Counted from the first letter of the stretch, positions 1-14,432 are shown. The stretch is DNA of 51,766 bases from Chrysomallon squamiferum (GCA_012295275.1 CM022679.1:31070571-31122336), one strand, 5' to 3'. Program-made: numbers and translations. Notes: a model not told the origin generated them from the sequence alone.

Positions 1-1309
<1,309 letters not shown>

Positions 1310-1310
<1 letters not shown>

Positions 1311-1626
1311 TTAATCTTGACTTGAGGTGATTTAAAAAGGACCAGGTCTCATTCAAGATTATTAGAGTTAAATGAAATAAACGCTGATGTAGTTAGTTAT
1401 TAGGGTAAGGTGGGGTAATTGTGTCTCCACAAGATATCTGGCCCCCAACGTATATTATAACTTCCGAGAATTATACTCCTCTGTCGGAACATTGTTGATA
1501 TAAACAGAACTTTACTATCTCTCATTAGAACAAACGGTGTATGTAATCAGCCCTTTACATGTGAAGTATGTTGGCCATGAATGAAGTGAAATCAACAAGG
1601 TTCAAAACAAAGTTCATTTTGTGTGT

Positions 1627-1706
<80 letters not shown>

Positions 1707-2270
1707 CTGCACGTTTAAGCATTTAGTGTACAACTCATGCAATAATTATTTAGAAAACAATGACAGTACATCGATGTATATTTTACACTTTGTGTGAGAG
1801 AAAGATGAGTTGAAATAATAATAATATAATTTGTAGTTACAATAAGTCTGTCAAATTTCATAACGTAAGAGAAAGATTAAATTTAAGCAGAAAAGTATTA
1901 TTGTAGGTTTGTACGTACGTACTACCGGTAGTACTACGATATCAATTAATCACATTTCACTAAAACTGTTGAGGTATCTATTACAATAGACAGTAATAAT
2001 GAATAATAATATTACACTATAGAATAATAATAAAGGAAACGTTTGAATAGTTTTATTGGAGAGTAGAACAAAAAAGAAATAAAAAATAACAAAAAAAAAT
2101 TAAGAAAGAAAGAGAGAAAAATAAATAAACGAGAGATTAAGCAGATAATATTATTTTAACTATCTCTACTGTAGTAATAACAGCAAAGTAGAAACACATT
2201 TAAAAAAGATATATATGACAGTTTGAGAACATAAATCAGAAGCTCATATAACTGACAGTTATAAAAAAAG
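1310..2270. other. Unpaired segment inside left arm
   Basis: This segment has no clear partner in the right arm, where the matching position is occupied by pseudo-copy E and its intron. It contains a (CT)n tract (1631-1702) and another copy of the dispersed AT-rich repeat (1850-2230). No exon-like signal was seen. Confidence 0.5.
1631..1702. repeat. (CT)n microsatellite
   Basis: A pure CT run preceded by a short GT run. Confidence 0.98.
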
Positions 2271-2410
2271 TACAGGGAAACAAAAGTGAATGTGTTATTT
2301 TCTCTTTCATCCTGTTAACGTATTTCCCTAAGATTTTAAACTTTCTTCCGTATGTAGACACCAACTGTTCGAAAAAGTTACTACGTTTAACTGTATTCTT
2401 TTCTCTTTTG
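2270..2410 (-). other. Remnant 5' flank of a micro-exon gene copy
   Basis: On the minus strand this resembles the sequence upstream of the leader exons of genes B and D (compare 14560-14660 and 48640-48730). No leader exon follows it. Its partner in the right arm is 34620-34735. Confidence 0.5.
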
Positions 2411-2411
2411 T

Positions 2412-2528
2412 GTGTTGTAATTTTGTGCTTGGGGATACACGGAATACCCGGGCTACGGTCGAGAAGGATTCGCCAGCTTGTAAACGGCCGATGGCGTTGT
2501 TTCGTTGCGGTTCCCTCAGTCGTGGCAT
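2412..2528 (-). pseudogene. Tc1-like transposase N-terminal fragment (left arm)
   Basis: On the minus strand an ATG at 2528 opens about 39 codons resembling the N-terminal helix-turn-helix of Tc1/mariner transposases: it begins MPRLREPQRNNAIGRLQAG and includes a TVARVFRVSPST-like segment. The frame then enters unrelated sequence, so the DDE catalytic domain is missing. The GC content is higher than in the surroundings. This is a dead fragment carried inside the inverted repeat; the partner copy at 34481 has an early stop. Assignment is by remembered family pattern. Confidence 0.6.
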
Positions 2529-2699
2529 TTGTTTGATGTTGGGTCACAACAGAAATAAAGAACAGAAGTATTCGAAAACCTTGCAGTTTTATAACCCTCG
2601 TATTCAAGTTTCTTGTGCTGCACGTGCGCATGCACTGGTAACGTGGTTTGCATGCGGGGACGCTTTGGCTAATAAACACGATTATAGCCTTTATTTCTG

Positions 2700-3400
<701 letters not shown>

Positions 3401-3401
3401 G

Positions 3402-3429
3402 TCATGGGGGATAGGGCGGCCGTCTACAC
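3402..3429 (-). CDS. Terminal exon of gene A
   Basis: After a tttttttag acceptor the minus strand reads one codon-completing base, then CRRPPYPP and TGA in the family phase. A GTAAGT donor-like site lies just beyond. The sequence matches the right-arm exon at 33606-33633 base for base. It could instead be an internal 31-nt exon. Confidence 0.45.
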
Positions 3430-4735
3430 CTAAAAAAAATAAAACATTTACTCAGTGGAACTTTTCCCTGAATCGAAACATTAACTAGGTACTCTTTACC
3501 TTTTACCTCAGTCTGACATTGTCAGTAATATACAGAGTTGATATCTCTGACATAAAGCGTCTCTAGTCGATCACTCAGGGATGTTTAATGTACACGATCA
3601 TGACTCGTATACTGTCACTATTCACAGTTCATGTTCAGCTGCATCTATCTTATATACCATAAATTAATGTTAACTTACTTGACATATTCCAAATTTATTA
3701 CACTATGAACAAAACAAAGAGGTTATAAATTATTCTCATATTATAAACAATAATAATATTGTTCTTGTTGCCATTGGCATCATCATCATCATCGTCATCA
3801 TCATCATTATTATTTTTAATTTATTTATTTATTTTAAATAATATACAGTTGCTGTTATCATATATATATATACAAAATAGAACCAAATTCAACAGCGATT
3901 TATCGATATTGCTATTATTGTTATTGTTGTTATTATTACTATTATTATTCTGATCATCATTGTTATTTTTTTTATTCATTTTTTTTTATTTCACTTACTC
4001 TATACTATCCCGAAATGTGCCTGAAAAAAAGAAAATATATATATATATATATGTGTGTGTTACATATTGCACCTTTTCACTGAATACAAACATTAAGAAG
4101 CTGCAGTTTACCTTTATCTCAGTCTGACATTGTCTGTAATATACAGAGTTGATAGCTCAGACATAAAGTGTCTCTAGTCGATCATTCAGGGATATTTACT
4201 TTATGTGATTATGACTCGTATATTGGCGCGATCCGTCATTTTAAGTTCAGCTGCATATATCTTATGTAGGATAAATTAATGTTAATTTAATGGTCGCACT
4301 TCAAGTGTATTACACAGCGAAGAAGGAGATTTATAAATTATTCACGTATTATAAACAATAATAAACTTTAGTTTTACAATCTCAGTGGATATTGTTATTA
4401 CTTTTGCTGTTGTCAGATTAGATAAATTGTAATCTACACCGTTATTGTTAAAACAGTATTTCATCTATTATGTATCAAGATTGAGTTAAGAAAGAAAACA
4501 CAAACACACACACATATACATATACACATATACACAAAAACAAAAAGTGAACTGGATTTGGCCTGAGATGCCTCTGAGTTATTACTTAGTGTGTACGAAT
4601 GTAATGTTGAAGGTTTGTTTACTTAATAATATCTTAATTACTTTTGTGCACGTTTAAAATATTTCCGGAGATCAAGAAAAGAATATTGATATTAAAAAAT
4701 AGACAAAATATCATTTTGTCCTGTCTTCAGTTTAG

Positions 4736-4782
<47 letters not shown>

Positions 4783-4783
4783 A

Positions 4784-4820
<37 letters not shown>

Positions 4821-5648
4821 GACAACAAGAAAAACAAAACAAAAAACAACCGTATAGTTATTACTGAGATATATGTTTTGAAGTTATTAATAGGTGTTCC
4901 AAAACAAAGACACAAAGTCAGATAATAGTGCTCTATTATTGGTGATGTTATTTACGTTAGGGCTTAATACAAAGGTACTCACTCAAGACCCCCAAATTTA
5001 GGTCTGTTAAAAAAGAAAAAGCGTCAGGTGAACAATTGAGCAGTTACATATCTTTTTCCAGATAGTTTACAAGTCAGAATAGTAGGATAAAAATAAAATA
5101 AAAGTAACAAAGTAGTACAACATCAATATATTTCATATATATATATATATACATATACATACATACATATGTAGATACATAATTATCTCGGAGGTCTGAA
5201 GTAAAATAAATAAAGTAAATAAAGTAAATATATAAATCAAATAAACACACACACACACACGCATATATATATATATATATATATATCTAAAATGAGTTTC
5301 CTATAACTAAAATATTTGTAAGTTTTAATCAGGGATTATTGTTTATCATTACACAGTCATTCTTGCTTATATCTAGCTTACTCCCTGTGTCAGACATATT
5401 TATCTTTTGTTTCTTCATATTAATCAGGATTTAAAATACACTTCACTTACCTGTCAATGATAAAGTTTAACCCATACTGGCTGAAAAAAAACAACATAAA
5501 AATATTTCTTTGAATAGAAACATTAACCAGGTACAGTTTACCTTTTACTTCAGTTTGACATTGTCTACAATCGTGATATTAATAAATAGACAAAATATCA
5601 TTTTGGCATCTTTTCAATTTAGAAACACCCCCACACACAAACACTCCA

Positions 5649-5684
<36 letters not shown>

Positions 5685-7008
5685 AGTAAAGTTATTACTG
5701 AGATATATGTTTTGAGGTTTTAACAGGTGTTCCAAAACAAAGACACAAAGTGATATAAAAGTGCTCTATTATTGGTGATGACGTTTATGTTCGGGCTTAA
5801 TAGAATGATAGTCAAAAAAAAGGGGGCGGACTGTTAAAAAAGAAAGAGAATCAGGTGAATAAATCAGCAGATCAAAAATATGAATTCATTTTTTTCCAGA
5901 TACTTTACTAGTCAGTGTACAAGCAAAAAATCAAACAAAAGTAAACGCAGATATATTTGATACATTTGCACCTCCATACATATGTACATATATGGATACA
6001 TACATGCCTACATACATATGTAGATAGATAAATAGATAGGTAGTGTTCTCACAGATCTGAAGTAAAATAAGTAAATAAAGTTAATAAAATAAATTTATAA
6101 ATGAAGTAAATACACACACACACAACATACATACATACATACATACATACATAGATACATACATGTATAAAATGAGTTGCCTATAACTAAAATATTTGTA
6201 AGTTTTAATCAGGGATTATTGTTTATCGTTACACGGTCATTCTTCTGCATATCCAGGTTTCTCGCTGTGTCAGACATACTTACCTTTGTTTCTTCATATT
6301 AATCAGGACTTAAAATACACTTGACTTACTGCTTAAAGCGATAGGATCGCCCAAACCGGCTGAAAATAAAAAACAAAAATCTTTCTTCGAATAGAAACAT
6401 TAACCAGGTACTGTTTACCTTTTACCTGTTTGACAGTGTCTGCAATCGTGATATTAGTAAATCGACAAAATATCATTTTGGCGTTCTTTCAATTTAGAAA
6501 CACAGACACACAAACAAAAAAAAAAAAAAAAAAAAAAAAAAAAACAGTAAAGTTATTACTGAGATATATGTTTTGAGGTTTTTAACAGGTGTTCCAAAAC
6601 AAAGACACAAAGTGATATAAAAGTGCTCTATTATTGGTGATGACGTTTATGTTCGGGCTTAATAGAATGATAGAAAAAAAGGGGGCGGAATGTTAAAAAA
6701 GAAAGAGAATCAGGTGAATAAATCAGCAGTTCAAAAATATGAATTCATCTTTTTCAGTTAGTTTACTAGTCAGTGTACAAGGAAAAAGTCAAATAAAAGT
6801 AACAAAAGTAGTACAACACAGATATATTTCATACATGTACACATACATAAATATGTACATATATGGATACATACATGCAGATGTAGATAGAAAGATAAAT
6901 AGATAGGTAGTTTTCTCACAGATCTGAAGTAAAATAAGTAAATAAAGTAAATAAAATAAATATATAAATGAAATAAATACACACAGACAACATACATACA
7001 TAGATAAG

Positions 7009-7054
<46 letters not shown>

Positions 7055-8906
7055 ATTCTTCTGCCTATCTAGCTTTCTCCCTGTGTCAGACATATTTATC
7101 TTCGTTTCTTCATATTAATCAGGACTTAAAATACACTTGACTTATATACATAAATACACTGCAATATACATAAAGTATCTCTGAACCATCATTCTGGGAT
7201 GTTTAATTTACATGATTAAGACTCGAATACAAGCGCTATCCGTCAGTTTATCTTCATCTGCATCTATCTTACGTGGGATAAATTAATATTATGTTACTGG
7301 ATGTATTCCACGTTTATTTACCATGAATAAAATAAGGAGATTATAAATTATTCTCGAATTATAAATAATAATAAAGTTTAATTTAACAGTCATTTGTGGA
7401 TATTGTTATCGTTCTCATTGTTATTGTTATTATTATTACTATTATTATCATGATCATCATTATTAGTACTATTATTATTTATTAAGGAATTAATTCAGTT
7501 TTATTGTATAATATAACATTTTCTGTTACCATATTATATGAACTGTAATCTACTTCATTATTGTTAAAATTATATTTGGTCTATTTTTTATCAAGAGTCA
7601 GTTAAGAAGAAAAAAACACATACACTTATGCACACAAAGACAAACACTCAATTGGATTTGGCCTTAGACTCGTCTGAATTATTACTCTAGTTCTCAACAG
7701 GTGTTGAACACAAAGGAAAAAATGATATAATAGTGCCGTAATATTGGTGATGCCATTTATATTAGGACGTAACAGAACGATACTAACTAAAACGAGCCAC
7801 TGATGCCTTTCCAGTAAAAAGAAAAAAAAACCAGTCAGGTGAATAATTATGCCGTTCAAAAATACGAATTCATCTTTTTCAGTTATTTTATTAGTGAATT
7901 TACTAGCAAAAAGTAAAATGAAAGTAACAAAAACAGTATGAATTAAATATATTTCATATACTCACACACATACATACATACATACATACATACATACATA
8001 CATACATACATACATACTTACATATATACATAGATTGATAGATAAATAGATAAATAATTTTCTCACCGCTGTGAAGTAAAATAAAGTAAATAAATTGAAT
8101 ATATGCTTATAACTAAACTATTTCGAGATTTTCATGAGTCCTTCTTCTAACAATCTAGCTTTCTCTGTGTGTCAGAGATATTTTATCTTTGTATCTTCAT
8201 ATTAATGTGGACCTAAAATATACTTCACTTACTTGTCAGAGCGGATGGAAAAAAATAAGAATATTTGACTGAATATAACTTTTCGCTGAATAGAAAAATT
8301 AAGCAGGTACGGTTTACCTTTTACCTTAGTTTGACATTGTCTGTAATATTGAGACGATATCTCAGAGATAAAGATGTTTAATGTATATGATTATGGAATT
8401 ATCCGTCATTTTATGTTCGGATGTTATAATTATTGTTGTTATTACTATTATCATCATCATCGTCAATCATCATTTTAATTTATTTTCGGATATTGTTAAT
8501 TGTTAATTGTTGTTGTTTTATTTATTTATTTTTAAATAATATAGCAATTGCTGTTATGATATATACACACACAAACAGAAACACACACACACACACACAT
8601 TTACATGCATTTGGCCTGAGATAGGTCTGCATTATTACTTAGTGTGTACGAATGTGATGTTTTATTTATTTAGGAGGAAGTTTCAGTATTCAGTTTTTCG
8701 ATTTATTTTACATAGTTGTATTTTACATCTGAATAGTATTCCTAAGATGAATATATTCCTTTAACTAAAATTACATTGTATCTGTTTTATTCTTACGTAT
8801 AATTTGAAGTAAATCATACTAACGTAAAGCAAGTCAACCGTAAATGAAATAGCAAATATTTGACTTAAAATATATAGGAATATAACATCAAGTGATTAGT
8901 GAAGAA

Positions 8907-8996
<90 letters not shown>

Positions 8997-9679
8997 AAGA
9001 TTTTAAAAACCCATTAAATTGTATGTATGTAATAAAAGCCTTATAGTAAGAAAAGTTTTACATTCAAAATTGTTTAGGTGAAATGTTTTATTTCTTACAA
9101 CTCCATATATGTATCTGTATTGGAATAAATTACGATTATTACAAACATGTTTAATTACATGTACAATCCCCAACATTAAAGAAAGTATTTTATTTTGCAG
9201 TCATCTCGATTCATTCACCCCTCTCACTTTAATTTTACTGGACAGGAATATGGAAAACGAAACTTACATGTTTCCCTTTGATGTTAATTCGACCTGCACT
9301 GATCCGAAAATAATCAAGAGCAGAATAATTTGCAGTTTCAACGCAAACATAGTGAACAGCTTCGACTGGAAAACTGCACGGATTCGTTAAAAGAAGGTAA
9401 TTTAGACAAAAGTAGACGAAACATTAATTTTTCAGTGTACCAAGAGCACTTATTGTTCAGTATCATTGCAAATTATCATTGCCAAAAAACTATACTATAT
9501 ACATACCTATATATTAATGACACGTTTCAGAAATGTATACATTTAATATACAGCGTTTTCCTGAACAGCAAAAGGGAAAACGAAACTTACCAGATATAGC
9601 ATATGGATGGGGTTAATTCGATCTGCACTGATCCCAAAATAATCAAGAGCAGAATAATTTGCAGTTTCAACTCAAACAT
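3402..9679 (-). CDS. Gene A: decayed secreted micro-exon gene (locus span)
   Basis: This locus has two alternative leader exons (9591-9679 and 9268-9350), intact micro-exons at 6330-6359, 5451-5480, 4983-5003 and 3999-4020, and a last exon at 3402-3429. All join in the leader's phase 2. Joining the 83-nt leader to the four intact micro-exons gives about 59 residues, ending at a TAG inside 3999-4020. Compared with B, C and D, the first 15-30-24-30 cassettes are missing, with a junction near 8.65 kb, and several exons are reduced to remnants without splice sites (about 8235-8250, 7790-7815, 6676-6690, 5812-5832). The TATA motif and the 5' UTR donor are degraded. It may be silent. The function is unknown; a secreted peptide is inferred from the leader. 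Confidence 0.45.
3999..4020 (-). CDS. 22-nt micro-exon with in-frame stop (gene A)
   Basis: The acceptor is ctttttttcag and the donor gtaagtg. In family phase it reads HISG then TAG. The partner at 32977-32998 reads YSWE then TAG, so the stop is conserved while the four residues before it all differ. This is a likely alternative 3' coding end. Confidence 0.5.
4741..4818. repeat. (CA)n microsatellite
   Basis: A CA run interrupted once near 4781. The mirrored (GT)n tract is at 32223-32269. Confidence 0.97.
4983..5003 (-). CDS. 21-nt micro-exon (gene A)
   Basis: The acceptor is ttttttaacag and the donor gtgagt. It reads PKFGGL in phase 2. The partner at 32034-32054 reads PKFWGL. Confidence 0.55.
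5451..5480 (-). CDS. 30-nt micro-exon open in one frame only (gene A)
   Basis: The acceptor is ttttttcag and the donor gtaagtg. In leader phase it reads QYGLNFIID. The other two frames contain stops, so this exon is independent support for the chosen reading frame. It appears to be a diverged duplicate of the 6330 exon. Confidence 0.6.
5649..5680. repeat. Poly(A) tract
   Basis: An A run of about 32 bases in an intron of gene A. A related tract lies at 6516-6544 in the duplicated unit. Confidence 0.95.
6330..6359 (-). CDS. 30-nt micro-exon, RFGRS type (gene A)
   Basis: The acceptor is attttcag and the donor gtaagtc. It reads RFGRSYRFK in phase 2. The partner at 31578-31607 reads RFGRSSSYK. 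Confidence 0.6.
7790..7815 (-). pseudogene. Remnant 24-nt-type micro-exon
   Basis: The core resembles the 3' half of 29971-29994, but the acceptor and exon length are disturbed and the donor reads gttagt. The right-arm partner at about 30380-30399 is also decayed. Confidence 0.4.
7966..8017. repeat. (ACAT)n microsatellite
   Basis: A tetranucleotide run. Equivalent runs lie at about 28467-28510 and 30165-30230. Confidence 0.95.
8235..8250 (-). pseudogene. Remnant of a 30-nt micro-exon
   Basis: Only the 3' half and its gtaagtg donor survive. It matches the end of 29811-29840. The 5' half and acceptor AG are gone. Confidence 0.5.
8570..9260 (-). other. Intron 1 of gene A, with deletion junction
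   Basis: From about 8665 to 9240 this matches intron 1 of gene D (about 47900-48450) and genes B and C. Near 8650 it joins sequence normally found next to a later cassette. The first cassettes were therefore lost at this junction. It includes an (AAT)n(AAG)n tract at about 8907-9000. Confidence 0.55.
9268..9350 (-). CDS. Signal-peptide leader exon A1
   Basis: ATG is at 9350 on the minus strand. It encodes MFALKLQIILLLIIFGSVQ, then VELTSKGN, and ends in phase 2 at a gtaagt donor. The length is 83 nt, 6 more than in B, C and D, so phase is kept. The acceptor ttttccag ends 15 nt before the ATG. A basic Lys is followed by a Leu/Ile core and small residues, as expected for a secretory signal; cleavage after GSVQ is plausible. 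Confidence 0.7.
9591..9679 (-). CDS. Signal-peptide leader exon A2
   Basis: ATG is at 9679 on the minus strand. It encodes MFELKLQIILLLIILGSVQ, then IELTPSICYI, and ends in phase 2 at a gtaag donor. The length is 89 nt, 12 more than in B, C and D. It uses the same ttttccag acceptor 15 nt before the ATG as A1. It lies about 240 nt upstream of A1 as a tandem duplicate, so the two could be alternative leaders. Confidence 0.68.
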
Positions 9680-9799
9680 AGTGAACAACTTCTACTGGAA
9701 AACTGCACGGATTTGTTAAAAGAATGTAACTTACAAAACAAATAGACGAAACATTGATTTTACTGTTTACCAAGAGCACTTAGTGTTCAGAATTATACA

Positions 9800-10660
9800 T
9801 GTAAAAATAATTATAAAGTGAAAATAACTTAACAAAAATAGTTGTAATATTCAGTGATCTAGCTGTAAGAATATGTGCAATATCGTTGGCACGAGGTATT
9901 TAGCATGATGCACGAACGCAATAATAATGAAACAAACGTCTGATATATAACAAATTACTGTGGCAAAAAGCAAAATAAATGTAAAGTTTGTGGCAGGTGA
10001 AACGATTAAACATCGAATTTTCATATATTTGTTTTATAATTAATTTGCTCTGTGTATTCTGTCGAGTTCTCTTTCTGTATGTCTGTCATAAATGTTTGTA
10101 TGTCTGTATCTGTTTAGCAATGTATCTATTTCAGTATCTATGTATATATTATATATATATATATATATCTGTGTCTATCTATCTCTCTGTCTGTCTGTCT
10201 ATCTATCTATCTATATCTGTCTACATCTATAATTTATGAATAAAATCGTCACAAAGATTTTACTTTTTCCCCTAAGCACTTATTTTTCAGTATGATTGAA
10301 AATTGTTACAGATTTCGACAAATAAAAAATGTTTTTAATGACTAAGTTCTAGTTTCGATCCGAGTACACTGAAATTTCTTTAAGCCCACCAACTTCATCT
10401 CATCTGACTTTTATTTGCACCCTCCACACCGACTTCACAAGTTGCCAACGTTCTTGTAATTCTGAAACATGGTAAGACGGTCAAGTTCGATGCAGTGGGG
10501 GTTTGTGGGTTAAAATGATAATGTTACAAATTTACACTACAGAGTTATAATTCTAAAGTGGTCTATTAAATACGAACTGACTTTATCAATCCCAAAATCG
10601 TCGATTTCAACACCACATGTTTCCCAACTTATGCAGTAAACCATTTCCAAACTCTTGTGT
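9800..10660 (-). promoter_or_regulatory. 5' flank of gene A (degraded promoter)
   Basis: This matches the 5' flanks of B (13340-14510), C and D (48780-49920). At the TATA position of the other genes the minus strand reads gctaaatacc, and the 5' UTR donor reads gttaag rather than gtaagt. A tetranucleotide run of TATC/TGTC type lies at about 10100-10225. The block at 10360-10500 is a conserved upstream segment found in all four flanks. Confidence 0.5.
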
Positions 10661-11395
10661 AATTATGACATATTAATCACATTTTTTGTTTTTTGCTAAG
10701 ATGCTAATAGATAATATATTTTATTTATTCTACACAAAATTTTAGTATGAAATAGTAATATTTTTTTTATCTTCCTAATCCTAGTGAGAAATGAGATTAC
10801 ATTATTATAAGCACGTATATTATTGTTTTCATCTTCACTGAAGACATATTCTTCCATTTACTGAATGATTATTCATGCCATTCACATTACTTTTATCAAT
10901 TTCTAAAAATGTCTTGTTCGTAATATAAAGCTATTTTATCATTCTCGAATTCAATAATAATGCTCTTCTAAAAACATACTGAATTTGCTTAATCAGAAAT
11001 ATTTTTATGACAGATACACAATAACAAAATCAACTAAAATCGGAATTAAGATTTAAAAAAGTGCGAGTTGTTGCATTTTTTTCATAATATTATAATAACT
11101 TGTTAGCGATTATAAATATTTGTTTTCGTTTGTTATTTAATATGGTCAAAATTTCTGAAAGAAAACAGCTACATAAAACAGTCTGTTGTATGAGTTTTCG
11201 TTTTGTGTTTTTCAAACTGTCATATTTATCTTTTTAAATGCATTTCTGCTCCCTTGTTATTAATGCAGAACAGGTAGTTGAAATAATGTTACTATTTTAT
11301 CTCTCGTTTATTTCATTTGTTTATATATATGCGTATTTATTTACATTATTCATCTATATAGAGCAGCTTGAAAACTGTAATGTTGTTATTATTAC

Positions 11396-11438
<43 letters not shown>

Positions 11439-12804
11439 ATTATTATTATTATTATTATTATAGCTTTTCTTCCAATTTTGCTGTCCCATAATACTATCCA
11501 AATGTTTCTTGTAAATATGCTTTCGTTGTTTATTATTATTCTGTACATAATGTTGTTATTTATTATTTCTAGCTACTGTAACAGATACCACAATTGTTTC
11601 AGTTAAGTTATATTTAATTAATATCTTAGTGGTGACAATGAATATAAATTTATACTGTATTATTTAAAATAATATTGTAATAACTTGCAATCGATTATAA
11701 ACATATATATTTTCGTTTGATATTTAATATTGTCATAATTTCTGATAGAAAACAGTACATCATCCTCGATGAACAGATATATAAAACTGTCAATTGTACG
11801 TGAGTGTGATTTATTTTTTCAAACTCATATTTTTCTTTTTAAATGTGTTTTTACTTTGTTGTTATTAGTACAGTAGAGGTAGTCTAAATAATATTATCTA
11901 CTTTATCTCTCATTTATTAGATTTTAATCTATTTTGTTTTTGTCAGTCTCTTTTTTTTGTTCTTTTCGTTGTTGTTTTTTGTTGATTTTTTTGTTTTGTT
12001 TGTTTGTTGATTTTCTGATGTCCCATATTGCTATTCAAACGTTTCATGGAAATATGCCTTCGCTCTTTATTGTTATTCTATACTGTAATGTAATTATTCA
12101 TTATTAGTATCTACTGTAATAAATACCTCCATTGTTTTAGTTAAATATGTTTAATTGATATCCTAGTACTAACAGTAGTACGTACGTACAAACCTACAAT
12201 AATATAATTCTATTTAAATTTAATCCTTCTCTTACAGAATGAAGTTCAGTAGAGTTATTATAACTAATAATAATAATAATAATATAATTATTTTAAATAA
12301 TCTTCTGTCATACTAACATATTACATAATATTGAAATGTTTTTTTTAAAGTACGCAAACGTTATTCTTATAAGGTATAAATCTGTAATTTAATTATTCGT
12401 TATTATTACTGTTATATAATTTATATTAGTACTGTTGTCTAAGTAATTATTACAGATGGCTTATAAAAAAAAGGACGAGTTATATACTAAAACATAATAT
12501 ATATTTCGAAACAGATAATTAGAAAATTATCCACAAACTGAGAGAGAGAGAGTGAGAGACGATTTCATGACCTCGCTTTTAAATAGCTTGTTTAATTCCT
12601 AATTATCTATATTATTATAGGTGTCTACGTACATACTAGAGTTACCAGTAAGATATTAATTGAACATATTTAACTAAAACAATTGTGACATCTATAACAG
12701 TAATAATGAATAATAACATTACAATATAGAAAAACAATAAAGGACGAAAATATATTTGCATGAAACATTTGAATAGCATTATGGGACAACCGAAAAAAAG
12801 CGAT

Positions 12805-12851
<47 letters not shown>

Positions 12852-13340
12852 TAATAATAACAATAATAATAATAAAAACAAATGAAATAAACCAGAGATA
12901 AAATAGTAGTATTATTTTAACTGCCTGTTCTGCATTAATAACCAGAGAGCAGAAACACGTTTAAAAAGATAAATATGAGAGTTTGACAAACATTAAAAAC
13001 AAACTCATAAAACTGACAGTTTTATGTATCTGTTTATCTGAAATGATATATTCTTCTCTTATAGAAAATATGACCTCATTAAATAAAAAACGGAACAAAT
13101 ATATTTGTAATCATTTACACGTTAATAGAATACTGAAAAAATACAGAATAAGTTATTACTCATTGTGGATGTTGTTATTATTATTGTCATTATCATCCTA
13201 ACATCATGATAATATCTGGTTTCTTTTTTTTTTTTTTTTTTGTTCTTGTTGTAAATTTTGAAAATAGTAAAACAAGATGAAATCATTCTAATTGCAAACT
13301 GTCTATAATGTGTGTGCGTGCGGGTGTGTGTATGTGTGCG
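10660..13340. other. Palindromic spacer between divergent genes A and B
   Basis: No gene is seen. The left half (about 11790-12260) reappears inverted at about 12600-13030; shared blocks include the sequence around a gacatc/gatatc boundary and the actgacagttt motif. (ATT)n tracts lie at 11395-11461 and 12811-12860, and a poly(T) tract at about 13222-13240. Related sequence lies upstream of gene D (49920-51000). Confidence 0.6.
11790..13030. repeat. Inverted repeat (about 0.45 kb arms)
   Basis: The arms are about 11790-12260 and 12600-13030, separated by about 340 bases. The same arrangement is duplicated at about 20360-21610. Confidence 0.65.
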
Positions 13341-14432
13341 AACATGTGGTGTTCAAAGCGATGGTTTTGGCATTGATAAAGTCAGTTCGTATTTAATAGA
13401 CCACTTTAGAATTATAACTCTGTAGTGTAAAATTTTAACATTATCATTTTAACCCACAAACCCCCACTGCATCGAACTTGACCGTCTTACCATGTTTCAG
13501 AATTACAAGAAAGTTGGCAACCTGTGAAGTCGGTGTGGAGGGTGCAAATAAAAGTCAGATGAGATGAAGTTGGTGGGCTTAAAGAAATTTCAGTGTACTC
13601 AGATCGAAACTAGCACTTTGTCATTAAAAACATTTTTTATTTGTCGAAATCAATAATAATTTTCAATCATACTAAAAAATAACTGCTTAGGGAGAAGAGT
13701 AAAATCTTTGTGATGATTTTATTCATAAATTACTATTCTTTTAGGAAATCAAAACAGATTTCCTCGTAATGCTTAATTGACGAGGTAATCGACCTCAAAG
13801 AAGTGTTTTTATTAATTTCGTAACATTTGTTTTTACAATAAAAGACTGGAAACTTTCCGTGTTGATAGAAAAAAATCTATATTTTCTCAACACTGAAAGA
13901 GCGAAACCTGTTTGTTTTGATGGAACAATCATCCTATACTAACTTAATATATTGTAATTGTCAATATACGTTTTGAATATCATTTCACTTATAGAAAAAT
14001 TAGGGAAAACTGATGGGCAGATAGAAAAATACAAAGACAGATAGATAGATAAATAGGTGCATATATTGACAGATAGATAGATAGATTATAGATAGATAGA
14101 AATATAGATGTAGACTGATATAGATAGATAGACAGACAGATAGAGAGATAGACACATATACAGCTAGATAGATGTATACTACATATAGAGATACTTTGAT
14201 AGATACATTGCTAAATAAATACAGATATACAAACATTTATGACAGACATACAAAAAGAGAACTCGACAGAATACACAGAGCAAATTAATTATAAAATAAA
14301 TTTATGAAAATTCGATGTTTAATCGTTTCACCTGTCACAAACTTTACATTTATTTTGCTTTTATATTTTTATGCCACAGTAATTTGTTATATATCACACG
14401 TTTGATTCATTATTACTGCGTCCGTGCATCAT
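13340..14432 (+). promoter_or_regulatory. Upstream flank of gene B
   Basis: This contains the conserved block (13400-13620) shared with A, C and D flanks, and a (GATA)n tract at about 14035-14180. At the same relative position gene D has a 200-base (CT)n tract. No coding signal was found. Confidence 0.5.

Larger units (their letters stand above)
5560..7150. repeat. Tandem duplication of an intron-plus-exon unit (gene A)
   Basis: About 5580-6360 and 6430-7140 are near copies. They share the poly(A) tract, a gggggcgg remnant of the 24-nt exon (5812-5832 and 6676-6690), and an (ACAT)/(TA) run. This is why the left arm is roughly 0.9 kb longer here than the right arm. In the 6676 copy the acceptor AG has become AT. 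Confidence 0.65.
9241..9800. repeat. Tandem duplication of the leader region
   Basis: About 9241-9470 and 9565-9790 are near copies, each with a leader exon and the same upstream sequence ending near a cagtgt/aagagcac motif. Confidence 0.7.

Noticed and set aside
2236-2679. A 147-residue open frame on the minus strand, matched by a 149-residue frame at 34330-34779
   Set aside because: It overlaps the Tc1 fragment in another frame, and its conservation is explained by the inverted repeat. No domain is recognised.
11238-11606. A 122-residue open frame, repeated at 19822-20190
   Set aside because: The two are nearly identical only because the region is tandemly duplicated. The core is an (ATT)n run and nothing resembles a protein domain.
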